From Paracoccaceae bacterium (GTDB lineage Bacteria; Pseudomonadota; Alphaproteobacteria; Rhodobacterales; Rhodobacteraceae), in NCBI GenBank assembly GCA_007134805.1, contig SLKB01000124.1:1-5860 (forward strand): a DNA stretch of 5,860 nucleotides, read 5' to 3'. Made by a program: the position numbers and the translations under genes. The stretch's first letter is position 1. Every line of letters starts with the position of its first letter. The notes under the pieces are model-generated. The model was not told where the DNA came from. It saw only the letters and a list, made by a program, of their open reading frames with translations, and made no database searches. Positions 1 through 5,860 of this stretch are shown one piece after another.

Positions 1-44
1 CTAGCTACTGCGGCCCCTACCAGTCACGCTGCGTCAAAGCCCGA

Positions 45-980
45 TCAGCGCGAGAAAACCCCGCTGACCCGACCGATCAGCATGAAGGCGCGCGCCGAGC
101 GAGTCTCGGCGAGGGCCGCCATCTGGATGTCATCGACAACGGGTTCGAGCTGCGCCATGACATGATCGAATTCACGCATGAACCTGTGCGCGATCTCGCG
201 GAATTCGGGGTCATCGCGCATCCGTTCTGCCGTCAGCGCAAGGCAGGAGCGATCCCTGATCCCGCCAAGCGGCGCAATCTGCGCCCCGCGCGCTCCGCGT
301 GCGAAGGCCCGCCAGAATTCCGGCCGGGCACGGTCCGGGTGCAATTCATCCATGTAGATCCCAATGCGCGAGAGCCGCGTGAGAAGATCCTGCGCAAGAC
401 GGATCAGCGGCGCAAGGCGCGGATCAGAGAGCGCGAGGCGCAACGCATCAAAGCCGGCCTTGTCGTCCTCATCCTGTGGGAAATGCAGCGCAATGATCAC
501 GCGGGCGGGATCGACCGGACGCAAGGCCCAGGTGTCTGTCCCGCCAAGGGCAAGGCGCGGCTGGGCTGCCGGCGCAGCGACCAGAGATGTGCCGCGCCCA
601 TCTTCCGTCTTGCGCGCGCGTTGCGACGAAAACACGGCTTGCGGGCCGGCGTCAGGGTGATCTGCCACCTGCCTGTCTGCCCCGCGGCCGCGGCGCTCGA
701 CCAGTTTCGCCAGAGTGCTGGAGAGTTGCGTCTGCAACTCGCGGGCTTCGTGCCGTAGATCCTGCAATCGCCGCATTAGTGAGAGCGCCCAGGTCAACAG
801 CACCGCAGGGACAAGCGTCGACAACACCAAGAGAGAGATCTGCCCGAGGCCGAGGTCGCGCGCGGCCGCCATCAGCGCCAGCGCCGTAAACGCCACCAGC
901 CAGATCACGACCAGCGCCACGAGATGCAGCACCCGACCTTGCCGAGGTCGGGTCACTGTGAAGTCGCTGGGGCGTGCCAT
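45..980 (-). CDS. Uncharacterised two-span membrane protein with coiled coil, downstream of greA
   Basis: I do not recognise a named family for this 311-residue protein. Two hydrophobic segments lie at about residues 17-40 and 46-69, joined by a short polar turn, so it is probably an inner-membrane hairpin. A charged heptad-like helix (about 70-96, with Leu, Arg and Glu at regular spacing) suggests a coiled coil. Residues 97-150 are a low-complexity linker rich in Arg, Ala and Gly. A folded-looking domain fills 151-311, with an Arg/Leu-rich helix and an IGIYMDELHPD stretch near 207-217, then an EFWRAFARGARG stretch near 221-232. The ATG at 978-980 is preceded by GAGAGG (990-995), which overlaps the greA stop codon. 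With only 13 bases between the genes, co-transcription and possibly coupled translation with greA are likely. No catalytic motif is visible. The coding call is firm from length, start signal and domain pattern; function is unknown. Confidence 0.88.
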   Translation of the reverse strand: MARPSDFTVTRPRQGRVLHLVALVVIWLVAFTALALMAAARDLGLGQISLLVLSTLVPAVLLTWALSLMRRLQDLRHEARELQTQLSSTLAKLVERRGRGADRQVADHPDAGPQAVFSSQRARKTEDGRGTSLVAAPAAQPRLALGGTDTWALRPVDPARVIIALHFPQDEDDKAGFDALRLALSDPRLAPLIRLAQDLLTRLSRIGIYMDELHPDRARPEFWRAFARGARGAQIAPLGGIRDRSCLALTAERMRDDPEFREIAHRFMREFDHVMAQLEPVVDDIQMAALAETRSARAFMLIGRVSGVFSR

Positions 981-993
981 GGGCGCGAACCTC

Positions 994-1464
994 TCAGACG
1001 TATTTCACCGCCAGGATCTCGTAGCTACGGGCGCCACCGGGGCTTTGCACTTCGATGCTGTCCCCCTCCTCCTTCCCGATCAGAGCGCGGGCAAGGGGCG
1101 ATTTCAGGTTCAGAAGCCCGTTTTCCAGATCGGATTCGGGCTCGCCGACAATCTGGAATGTGCGCTCTTCGTCCGTGTCCTCATCGACCACGGTCACGGT
1201 TGCGCCGAACTTGATCGCGCCTGACAGTTTCGTAGGGTCGATCACCTCGGCGCGCGCGAGGATCGACTCGATCTCCTTGATGCGACCCTCGATGAAGCTC
1301 TGCTTTTCGCGAGCGGCATGGTATTCGGCATTTTCCGAAAGGTCGCCATGTTCGCGCGCCTCGGAGATGGCACGAATGACAGCAGGACGTTCTTCGGATT
1401 TGAGCTTGCGCAGTTCAGAGTCCAGCATCTTCTGACCCGCGCGGGTCAGGGGCAGTTTTTCCAT
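994..1464 (-). CDS. greA: Transcription elongation factor GreA
   Basis: GreA enters the secondary channel of RNA polymerase and stimulates cleavage of the 3' end of backtracked RNA, freeing stalled complexes in the cytoplasm. The 156-residue product matches the usual length (E. coli 158). Residues 1 to about 75 form the antiparallel coiled coil; its tip carries [12 protein letters not shown] (40-51), with the acidic pair Asp41 and Glu44 that help bind the catalytic metal. Residues from about 80 to 156 are the FKBP-like C-terminal domain, including the conserved block around [13 protein letters not shown] (118-130). The ATG at 1462-1464 starts the typical MEKLPLT N-terminus; a weak GGGA lies about 8 bases upstream. 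The reading frame stays open far upstream, into the antisense of the ETF-QO gene, but that extension has no GreA similarity. It is the first gene of a likely operon with the membrane protein at 45-980. Confidence 0.97.
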   Translation of the reverse strand: MEKLPLTRAGQKMLDSELRKLKSEERPAVIRAISEAREHGDLSENAEYHAAREKQSFIEGRIKEIESILARAEVIDPTKLSGAIKFGATVTVVDEDTDEERTFQIVGEPESDLENGLLNLKSPLARALIGKEEGDSIEVQSPGGARSYEILAVKYV

Positions 1465-1530
1465 TTCGCGTTCCCAAATATGCAAAGGACCGCCCACGGC
1501 AAAGCCGGGGCTGTCCAGTCGAGTCCTCAC

Positions 1531-1559
1531 ATCTGACCGCAGAGGCCCGCGGAATGCAA
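1531..1559 (-). promoter_or_regulatory. Candidate greA promoter (weak match)
   Basis: On the minus strand TTGCAT (1559-1554) is followed after 17 bases by TCAGAT (1536-1531). Each box matches the sigma-70 consensus at about three of six positions. It would give a leader of roughly 60 bases before the greA ATG. Spacing and location are right, but the boxes are weak, so this is only the best candidate I could find. Confidence 0.22.
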
Positions 1560-1647
1560 GTCGAATGCGGGCGGCAGGAGAAAAAGAGGCGGGCGATACA
1601 TTTTGTCGCGACCAGGGCCCTGCGCAGCCGCGGATATCGTGTCTGCA

Positions 1648-1676
1648 TTGACCGCACGGCGCCTTCCGCTTACCTG
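1648..1676 (+). promoter_or_regulatory. Candidate promoter of the ETF-QO gene
   Basis: TTGACC (1648-1653) is a good -35 box, five of six to consensus. The -10 position 17 bases later reads TACCTG (1671-1676), a poor match that keeps only the leading TA. Start of transcription would fall near 1683, leaving a leader of just under 40 bases. Alphaproteobacterial promoters often have degenerate -10 boxes, so this is plausible but unproven. Confidence 0.3.
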
Positions 1677-1720
1677 TCAAGCGATTCTCAAGGTCACAGC
1701 GCAACAATGCAGGAGCCGAC

Positions 1721-3367
1721 ATGAGCAAGATCGAGCGCGAGGCGATGGAGTATGATGTCGTGATCGTGGGGGCCGGGCCGGCCGGCCTGTCGGCGGCGAT
1801 CCGGCTGAAACAGTTGGACGCGGATCTCTCGGTCGTGGTGCTGGAGAAGGGTTCGGAAGTCGGCGCGCATATTCTCTCGGGCGCAGTCCTTGACCCTGTA
1901 GGGCTGAACACGCTGATCCCAGACTGGAAGGATCGCGGCGCTCCGGTCAAGGTCGAGGTCTCGCGCGACAATTTCTACATGCTAGGCGAGGCCGGCCAGA
2001 TCCGGGTGCCGAACTGGCCGATGCCGCCCTTGATGAACAACCACGGCAATTATATCGTCTCAATGGCCAATGTCTGCCGGTGGCTGGCCGAGCAGGCAGA
2101 GGCGCTTGGTGTCGAGATCTTCCCCGGCATGTCCTGCTCCGAACTGGTCTTCGATAGCGCGAGCGTGAAGGGCGTTGTCGCGGGCGAGTTCGGTAAGACA
2201 GCCGACGGGACGCCGGGCGAGAGCTATGAGCCGGGTATGGAACTCCACGGGAAATACGTCTTTCTGTCCGAAGGCGTGCGCGGATCGCTGTCCAAACAGG
2301 TGATCGAGAAATACGAACTCTCGAAAGGGCGCGAGCCGCAGAAATATGGGCTTGGCATGAAGGAGATTTGGGAAATCGACCCCGAGAAGCATCGGGAGGG
2401 CACGGTCACCCATACCATGGGATGGCCACTGGGCAAAAATGCCGGAGGTGGCAGCTTCATCTACCATGCCGAGAACGCCCAGGTCTATCTCGGCTTCGTG
2501 GTGCACCTGAATTACGAGAACCCGTATCTTTCGCCCTACCACGAGTTCCAGCGCTTCAAGCATCACCCGATGGTCGCCGACTTGCTCAAGGGCGGCAAGC
2601 GCGTCGCCTACGGTGCCCGCGCGATTTCCGAGGGTGGCTATCAGTCGATCCCGAAAGCGGTGTTTCCCGGCGGCGCGCTTCTCGGGTGCTCGGCAGGGCT
2701 TGTCAATGTGCCCCGCATCAAGGGCAACCACAACGCCATGCTCTCGGGGATCGCCGCAGCCGAGGCCGCGGCCGAAGCCATCTCCGCTGGCCGCGCGGGC
2801 GATGAGCTTGATGTCTATGAACGCAGCCTGCACGAGGGCCCGGTCGCCACGGACCTGAGGAAAGTGCGCAACGTGAAGCCCATGTGGTCGCGCTGGGGGC
2901 TGATGCCCTCGCTCGCGCTGGGCGGGATCGACATGTGGACGAACACGCTCGGCTTTTCCGTCTTTGGCACAATGGGCCACGGCAAAACCGACGCGGCCGC
3001 GACCGGTGCGGCAAAGCATCACAAGCCGATCGATTACCCAAAGCCCGACGGCACGCTCAGCTTCGATCGCCTGACCAATGTCGCCTATTCCTTCACAAAC
3101 CACGAGGAAAGCCAGCCCGCGCATCTGACGCTCAAGGATCCGAGCGTGCCGATCAAGGTCAACCTGCCCGAATACGCCGAACCCGCGCAACGCTATTGCC
3201 CGGCCGGTGTCTATGAAGTGGTCAAGGAAGAGGGAAGCGACCCGCGTTTCGTGATCAATTTCCAGAATTGCGTGCATTGCAAGACCTGCGACATCAAGGA
3301 TCCCAGCCAGAACATCAACTGGGTCACGCCGCAGGGGGGCGACGGGCCAAATTATCCCAACATGTAA
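1721..3367 (+). CDS. Electron transfer flavoprotein-ubiquinone oxidoreductase (ETF-QO)
   Basis: ETF-QO takes electrons from reduced electron transfer flavoprotein and passes them through FAD and a [4Fe-4S] cluster to ubiquinone in the inner membrane, linking fatty-acid and amino-acid dehydrogenases to respiration. The 548-residue protein is full length for a bacterial member. The dinucleotide-binding motif GAGPAG is at 17-22, with Glu42 as the likely ribose-binding acid, and [12 protein letters not shown] follows at 48-59. Family blocks SEGVRG (183-188), YGLGMKEIW (209-217), [12 protein letters not shown] (234-245) and [14 protein letters not shown] (322-335) are all present. Cluster ligands are Cys493, Cys517, Cys520 and Cys523, with the same 3+3 spacing as the animal enzyme. 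The ATG has AGGAG at 1711-1715, five bases upstream. A second in-frame ATG at codon 9 lies closer to the FAD fold but lacks such a site. No signal peptide is seen; the enzyme is monotopic. No etfA or etfB lies in the window. Confidence 0.97.
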   Translation: MSKIEREAMEYDVVIVGAGPAGLSAAIRLKQLDADLSVVVLEKGSEVGAHILSGAVLDPVGLNTLIPDWKDRGAPVKVEVSRDNFYMLGEAGQIRVPNWPMPPLMNNHGNYIVSMANVCRWLAEQAEALGVEIFPGMSCSELVFDSASVKGVVAGEFGKTADGTPGESYEPGMELHGKYVFLSEGVRGSLSKQVIEKYELSKGREPQKYGLGMKEIWEIDPEKHREGTVTHTMGWPLGKNAGGGSFIYHAENAQVYLGFVVHLNYENPYLSPYHEFQRFKHHPMVADLLKGGKRVAYGARAISEGGYQSIPKAVFPGGALLGCSAGLVNVPRIKGNHNAMLSGIAAAEAAAEAISAGRAGDELDVYERSLHEGPVATDLRKVRNVKPMWSRWGLMPSLALGGIDMWTNTLGFSVFGTMGHGKTDAAATGAAKHHKPIDYPKPDGTLSFDRLTNVAYSFTNHEESQPAHLTLKDPSVPIKVNLPEYAEPAQRYCPAGVYEVVKEEGSDPRFVINFQNCVHCKTCDIKDPSQNINWVTPQGGDGPNYPNM

Positions 3368-3395
3368 GCGGCCGGATCATGTGACGTTTGGGTGA

Positions 3396-3408
3396 GCAGT
3401 GCCACTGC
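3396..3408. repeat. Short perfect inverted repeat after the ETF-QO gene
   Basis: GCAGTGCCACTGC is a 13-base palindrome with one central base, 28 bases after the ETF-QO stop codon. As RNA it could form only a five-pair stem with a three-base loop, and no T-run follows, so it is a poor terminator. It could be a small protein-binding site just upstream of the TPR-gene promoter, or chance. Confidence 0.3.
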
Positions 3409-3421
3409 GGGGTCATGAAGA

Positions 3422-3450
3422 TTGCCTCGGGACCGCCTGCCCCCTAGTAT
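3422..3450 (+). promoter_or_regulatory. Promoter of the TPR gene-ispE unit
   Basis: TTGCCT (3422-3427) and TAGTAT (3445-3450) are separated by exactly 17 bases, each matching the sigma-70 consensus at four of six positions. This is the best promoter in the window. Transcription would begin near 3457, giving a leader of about 28 bases that contains AGGAG at 3470-3474 before the GTG start at 3485. It suggests that the TPR gene and ispE do not depend on read-through from the ETF-QO gene. Confidence 0.55.
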
Positions 3451-3469
3451 CGGCGCAAGACCGCCTGTC

Positions 3470-3474
3470 AGGAG
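3470..3474 (+). promoter_or_regulatory. Ribosome binding site that decides the TPR-protein start
   Basis: AGGAG lies ten bases before the in-frame GTG at 3485. A GTG at 3478 is closer but out of frame. The further upstream in-frame TTG (3422) has no such site and sits inside the predicted -35 box, so the site favours GTG 3485 as the start. Confidence 0.6.
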
Positions 3475-3484
3475 ACCGTGCCTC

Positions 3485-5188
3485 GTGCCCTTTTCTTTCC
3501 GCCCTGCCTGTCTCATCGCTGCTCTGGCGTTCGCTCAAATCGGCTCGGCTTCTGCGGCGCATGCGCAACAGATGCCCCGCGATCTTGCCTCGGCCTTCCT
3601 CAGCGGGCGCGCGGCAGTCGCCGCAGAGGATTTCACGCAGATTGCCGCCAGTTATGACCGGGCGCTGCTCGGTGACGCAGGCAACCCTCTATTTCGGGAA
3701 CTGGCGATGCAGGGGCATCTGCTGAGCGGCAATGTTGCGCGTGCAATCGAGTTGGCAGCGCAATCCCAGAACGGCGCAGAGCCCACCCAAGCGTCCCTGC
3801 TGATCCTGCAGGCCGACGAATTCCTGCGCGAGGAATACGAGGCCGTGATCGGCGCGCTTGAGGATGGTCGGCGCACGGGTCCACTGACGGATTCGATGGG
3901 CGTGGCCTGGGCCGAACTCGGCAAGGGCCGGATGTCGGAGGCTCTGTCCGCCTTCGACAGGGCCATCGAGGGGCGCGAAGAACTTGCCCCCTTCGCCCAG
4001 TATCAGAAAGCCCTCGCGCTGGCGCATGTAGGTGATCTCGAACAGGCGGACATGATCCTGTCCGAACAGGCAAGCTCCGGCTTCGGGCTGTCGCGCCGCG
4101 CTGTTCTGGCCCATGTCACGATCCTGTCGCAACTGGGGCGCAACGAGGATGCGATCGAGCTTGCCACGCTGATTTTCGGGTCAACCCCGGATGATGACGT
4201 CGCTGTGCTTGTCGCCACCATGCAGGATGGCGAGCTGATCCCGTTCACCACGATCACCTCGGCGCGTGACGGCATGGCCGAGGTCTACTATACGCTCGCC
4301 ACTGCACTGGTCGGCGATCGTGGTGACTGGCTGCCGATCATCTACGCCCGCCTCGCGCTCGCGCTCCGCCCCGATCATGCCGATGCGATCCTGCTGACCG
4401 GCCAGTTGATGGAACTCGCCGAGCAATACATGCTGGCTGAGGCTGTCTATGAGACGATGCCGCGCGAGCATCCGCAATACCTCTCTGCGGAGCTTGGGCG
4501 CGCCAACGCGCTTTATCAATCCGGGCAGGAAGACGAGGCGATCGAGCAGTTGCGCGCGCTTTCCGAAGAGCGCCCGGACTCGGTGCTGGTGCACTCGACG
4601 CTCGGCGACATGCTGCGGCGCACCGAACAATTCGCCGAGGCCGCCGCCTCCTATACCGATGCGATAGATCTTCTGGACGAGGTCGAAGAGCGGCACTGGA
4701 CGCTGCTCTATACCCGCGCGATTTCCTATGAACGTATGGGCGAATGGGATCTGGCCGAGGCTGAGTTCCGTCGCGTTCTGGAATTCGTCCCCGATGAACC
4801 GCAGGTTCTGAATTACCTCGGCTACTCTCTTGTCGAGCAGCGCAGCAATCTCGACGAAGCGCTCGAAATGATTGAGCGCGCGGTCGAGGGGGACCCGGAA
4901 TCCGGGTACATCACCGACTCGCTTGGCTGGGCCTATTACCGGCTTGGTCGTTACGAGGACGCTGTCCCGGTGATGGAGCGTGCGGTCGAATTGCTGCCCA
5001 GCGACCCGATCCTCAATGACCATCTGGGCGATGTCTACTGGGCGGTCGGTCGCGAGCGCGAAGCGCGCTTCCAGTGGCGCCGTGCGCTGTCCTTCGCACC
5101 GCATCCTGACCTCGACCTCGACCGCGTGCGCCGCAAGCTCGAGGTCGGGTTGGATGTCGTGCTCGAAGAAGAAGCCGCGCAGGAATGA
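3485..5188 (+). CDS. Secreted (periplasmic) TPR-repeat protein preceding ispE
   Basis: The product is 567 residues from the GTG at 3485. Its N-terminus is a typical Sec signal peptide: a short basic start (Arg6), a hydrophobic core at about 9-19, and a likely cut after AHA (25-27), before QQ. There is no lipobox. The rest is almost all helical repeats. Clear tetratricopeptide units are seen near 137-163, 333-366, 367-400, 405-437, 440-472, 474-506 and 508-540, with more diverged ones near 38-95, 168-236 and 264-330. The last units are the best conserved, with YLGYSL (444-449), SLGWAYYRLGRYEDAV (479-494) and HLGDVYWAVGREREARFQW (513-531), a pattern familiar from alphaproteobacterial TPR proteins. 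Such repeats bind proteins; the partner is unknown and no enzyme domain is present. A longer version from TTG 3422 would add 21 residues, spoil the signal peptide and start inside the promoter. The stop overlaps the ispE start, implying coupled expression. Role in the envelope is inferred only. Confidence 0.93.
   Translation: MPFSFRPACLIAALAFAQIGSASAAHAQQMPRDLASAFLSGRAAVAAEDFTQIAASYDRALLGDAGNPLFRELAMQGHLLSGNVARAIELAAQSQNGAEPTQASLLILQADEFLREEYEAVIGALEDGRRTGPLTDSMGVAWAELGKGRMSEALSAFDRAIEGREELAPFAQYQKALALAHVGDLEQADMILSEQASSGFGLSRRAVLAHVTILSQLGRNEDAIELATLIFGSTPDDDVAVLVATMQDGELIPFTTITSARDGMAEVYYTLATALVGDRGDWLPIIYARLALALRPDHADAILLTGQLMELAEQYMLAEAVYETMPREHPQYLSAELGRANALYQSGQEDEAIEQLRALSEERPDSVLVHSTLGDMLRRTEQFAEAAASYTDAIDLLDEVEERHWTLLYTRAISYERMGEWDLAEAEFRRVLEFVPDEPQVLNYLGYSLVEQRSNLDEALEMIERAVEGDPESGYITDSLGWAYYRLGRYEDAVPVMERAVELLPSDPILNDHLGDVYWAVGREREARFQWRRALSFAPHPDLDLDRVRRKLEVGLDVVLEEEAAQE
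5181..5184 (+). promoter_or_regulatory. Ribosome binding site with two possible ispE starts
   Basis: AGGA ends directly before the ATG at 5185, too close for normal initiation there, but it sits six bases before the in-frame GTG at 5191. The ATG may still work by re-initiation through its ATGA overlap with the TPR stop codon. Both starts keep the whole IspE domain. Confidence 0.4.
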
Positions 5189-5860
5189 CCGTGCAGGAGC
5201 TGGCGCCGGCAAAGATCAATCTTGCGCTGCATGTGACCGGTCGGCGCGACGATGGCTATCACCTGCTCGATTCGCTCGTTGTCTTCGCGCGGCGCGGGGA
5301 TGTGATCTCGGCGCAGCCCATGCGGGGGCTTTCGCTGTCGATCACAGGGCCCGAGGGTGCGGGGCTGAGCGCGGGCGCCGACAATCTTGTGCTGCGCGCG
5401 GCCCGACTGATCGGCGCCCAAGACCTTGCGCTTCAGCTGGACAAGCACTTGCCGGTCGCCTCCGGGATCGGCGGGGGATCGGCAGATGCCGCCGCCTGCC
5501 TACGGCTCATTGCCCGTCTGCAGGACCGCCCCCTGCCAGAGCCACGAGAGATCCTCGCACTCGGGGCCGATGTCCCGGTCTGTCTCGAGAGTCAGCCTTG
5601 CCGCATGCGCGGCATCGGCGAGCAGATCGAGCCGCTGCGATCTCTGCCTCGATTTGCAGTGGTAATGGTCAATCCGCGGCGCACGCTTTCCACCCCAGAG
5701 GTCTTCGGTGCCCTGACCGCGCGCGACAGCGCCCCCATTGAGGATACGATCCCGGAGTTCGAGGAATGCGGCGCGTTTTTCGAATGGTTGCAGGCCCAGC
5801 GCAACGATTTGCAGGACGCGGCGTGTCGCCTCGCCCCGGAGATCGTGCATGTGCTCGAAG
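5185..5860 (+). CDS. ispE: 4-diphosphocytidyl-2-C-methyl-D-erythritol kinase (3' end outside window)
   Basis: IspE phosphorylates the 2-hydroxyl of 4-diphosphocytidyl-methylerythritol with ATP, the fourth step of the cytoplasmic MEP route to isoprenoids. The frame is open from 5185 to the window end, giving 225 complete codons of about 280 expected. Substrate-site PAKINL lies at 8-13 with Lys10 in the catalytic position, followed by a GRRDDGYHLLDSL block (19-31). The GHMP-kinase phosphate loop PVASGIGGGSADAA is at 90-103, and LGADVPV (126-132) carries the catalytic Asp129. MRGIGEQIEPL (141-151) is another family block. ATG 5185 overlaps the TPR stop as ATGA; GTG 5191, two codons on, has better ribosome-site spacing. 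Transcription probably comes from the promoter at 3422-3450. No frameshift is seen. Identification is secure; the exact start is not. Confidence 0.96.
   Translation, partial: MTVQELAPAKINLALHVTGRRDDGYHLLDSLVVFARRGDVISAQPMRGLSLSITGPEGAGLSAGADNLVLRAARLIGAQDLALQLDKHLPVASGIGGGSADAAACLRLIARLQDRPLPEPREILALGADVPVCLESQPCRMRGIGEQIEPLRSLPRFAVVMVNPRRTLSTPEVFGALTARDSAPIEDTIPEFEECGAFFEWLQAQRNDLQDAACRLAPEIVHVLE

Noticed and set aside
1..44. Stretch after the membrane-protein gene as a terminator or gene end
   Set aside because: No hairpin with a T-run and no supported coding end could be seen in these 44 bases.
1527..1601. 24-codon minus-strand frame upstream of greA that could be a leader peptide
   Set aside because: There is no ribosome site before its ATG, no attenuator-like hairpins follow, and the codon run is not enriched for one regulatory amino acid.
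1605..1621. Adjacent short palindromes GTCGCGAC and AGGGCCCT in the greA/ETF-QO gap
   Set aside because: Eight-base GC palindromes are common by chance in DNA of this composition, and their spacing to the promoters is not informative.
1465..1971. N-terminal extension of the greA reading frame by about 169 codons
   Set aside because: It has no GreA similarity, crosses the divergent control region and runs antisense to the ETF-QO gene. The normal GreA start is at 1464.
2060..3277. 405-codon open frame on the minus strand inside the ETF-QO gene
   Set aside because: It is the antisense shadow of a strongly supported gene in high-GC DNA; no domain or ribosome site was seen.
3360..3383. ACATG/CATGT inverted pair at the end of the ETF-QO gene as a terminator
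   Set aside because: The stem is only five pairs, overlaps the stop codon and has no T-run after it.
4892..4906. Inverted repeat ACCCGGAATCCGGGT
   Set aside because: It lies within conserved TPR coding sequence with a one-base centre, so it is most simply explained by codon composition.
4181..5212. 343-codon open frame on the minus strand across the TPR gene and ispE start
   Set aside because: It is an antisense shadow with no recognisable motif, produced by GC-biased codons of the TPR gene.

Overview
The window looks like chromosomal DNA from an alphaproteobacterium, most likely the Rhodobacteraceae. The reasons are high GC, strong G/C bias at third codon positions, an ETF-ubiquinone oxidoreductase of the Rhodobacter type, a periplasmic TPR protein of alphaproteobacterial style directly before ispE, and an IspE with the residues expected for that group. 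This is inference from reading the sequence; no search was run.

Layout. The left part (45-1464) is a two-gene minus-strand unit: greA, then, 13 bases downstream, an uncharacterised protein with two membrane spans and a coiled coil. A 256-base divergent intergenic region (1465-1720) separates greA from the plus-strand gene for electron transfer flavoprotein-ubiquinone oxidoreductase (1721-3367). After a 117-base gap holding a good sigma-70-type promoter, a plus-strand pair follows: a secreted TPR-repeat protein (3485-5188) and ispE (from 5185, cut by the window end). Their stop and start codons overlap as ATGA.

Function. The genes serve separate housekeeping roles: rescue of stalled RNA polymerase (GreA), delivery of electrons from fatty-acid and amino-acid dehydrogenases to ubiquinone (ETF-QO), and the fourth step of MEP isoprenoid synthesis (IspE). 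Two proteins have no assigned function: the membrane/coiled-coil partner of greA and the TPR partner of ispE. The one possible functional thread is that MEP-derived isoprenoids supply the ubiquinone side chain used by ETF-QO; that link is only suggestive.

I found no mobile element, CRISPR array, tRNA or rRNA, phage gene or clear intrinsic terminator, and nothing that amounts to a new system. The points most worth a second look are the two uncharacterised proteins, the TPR promoter with its GTG start, and the ispE start.
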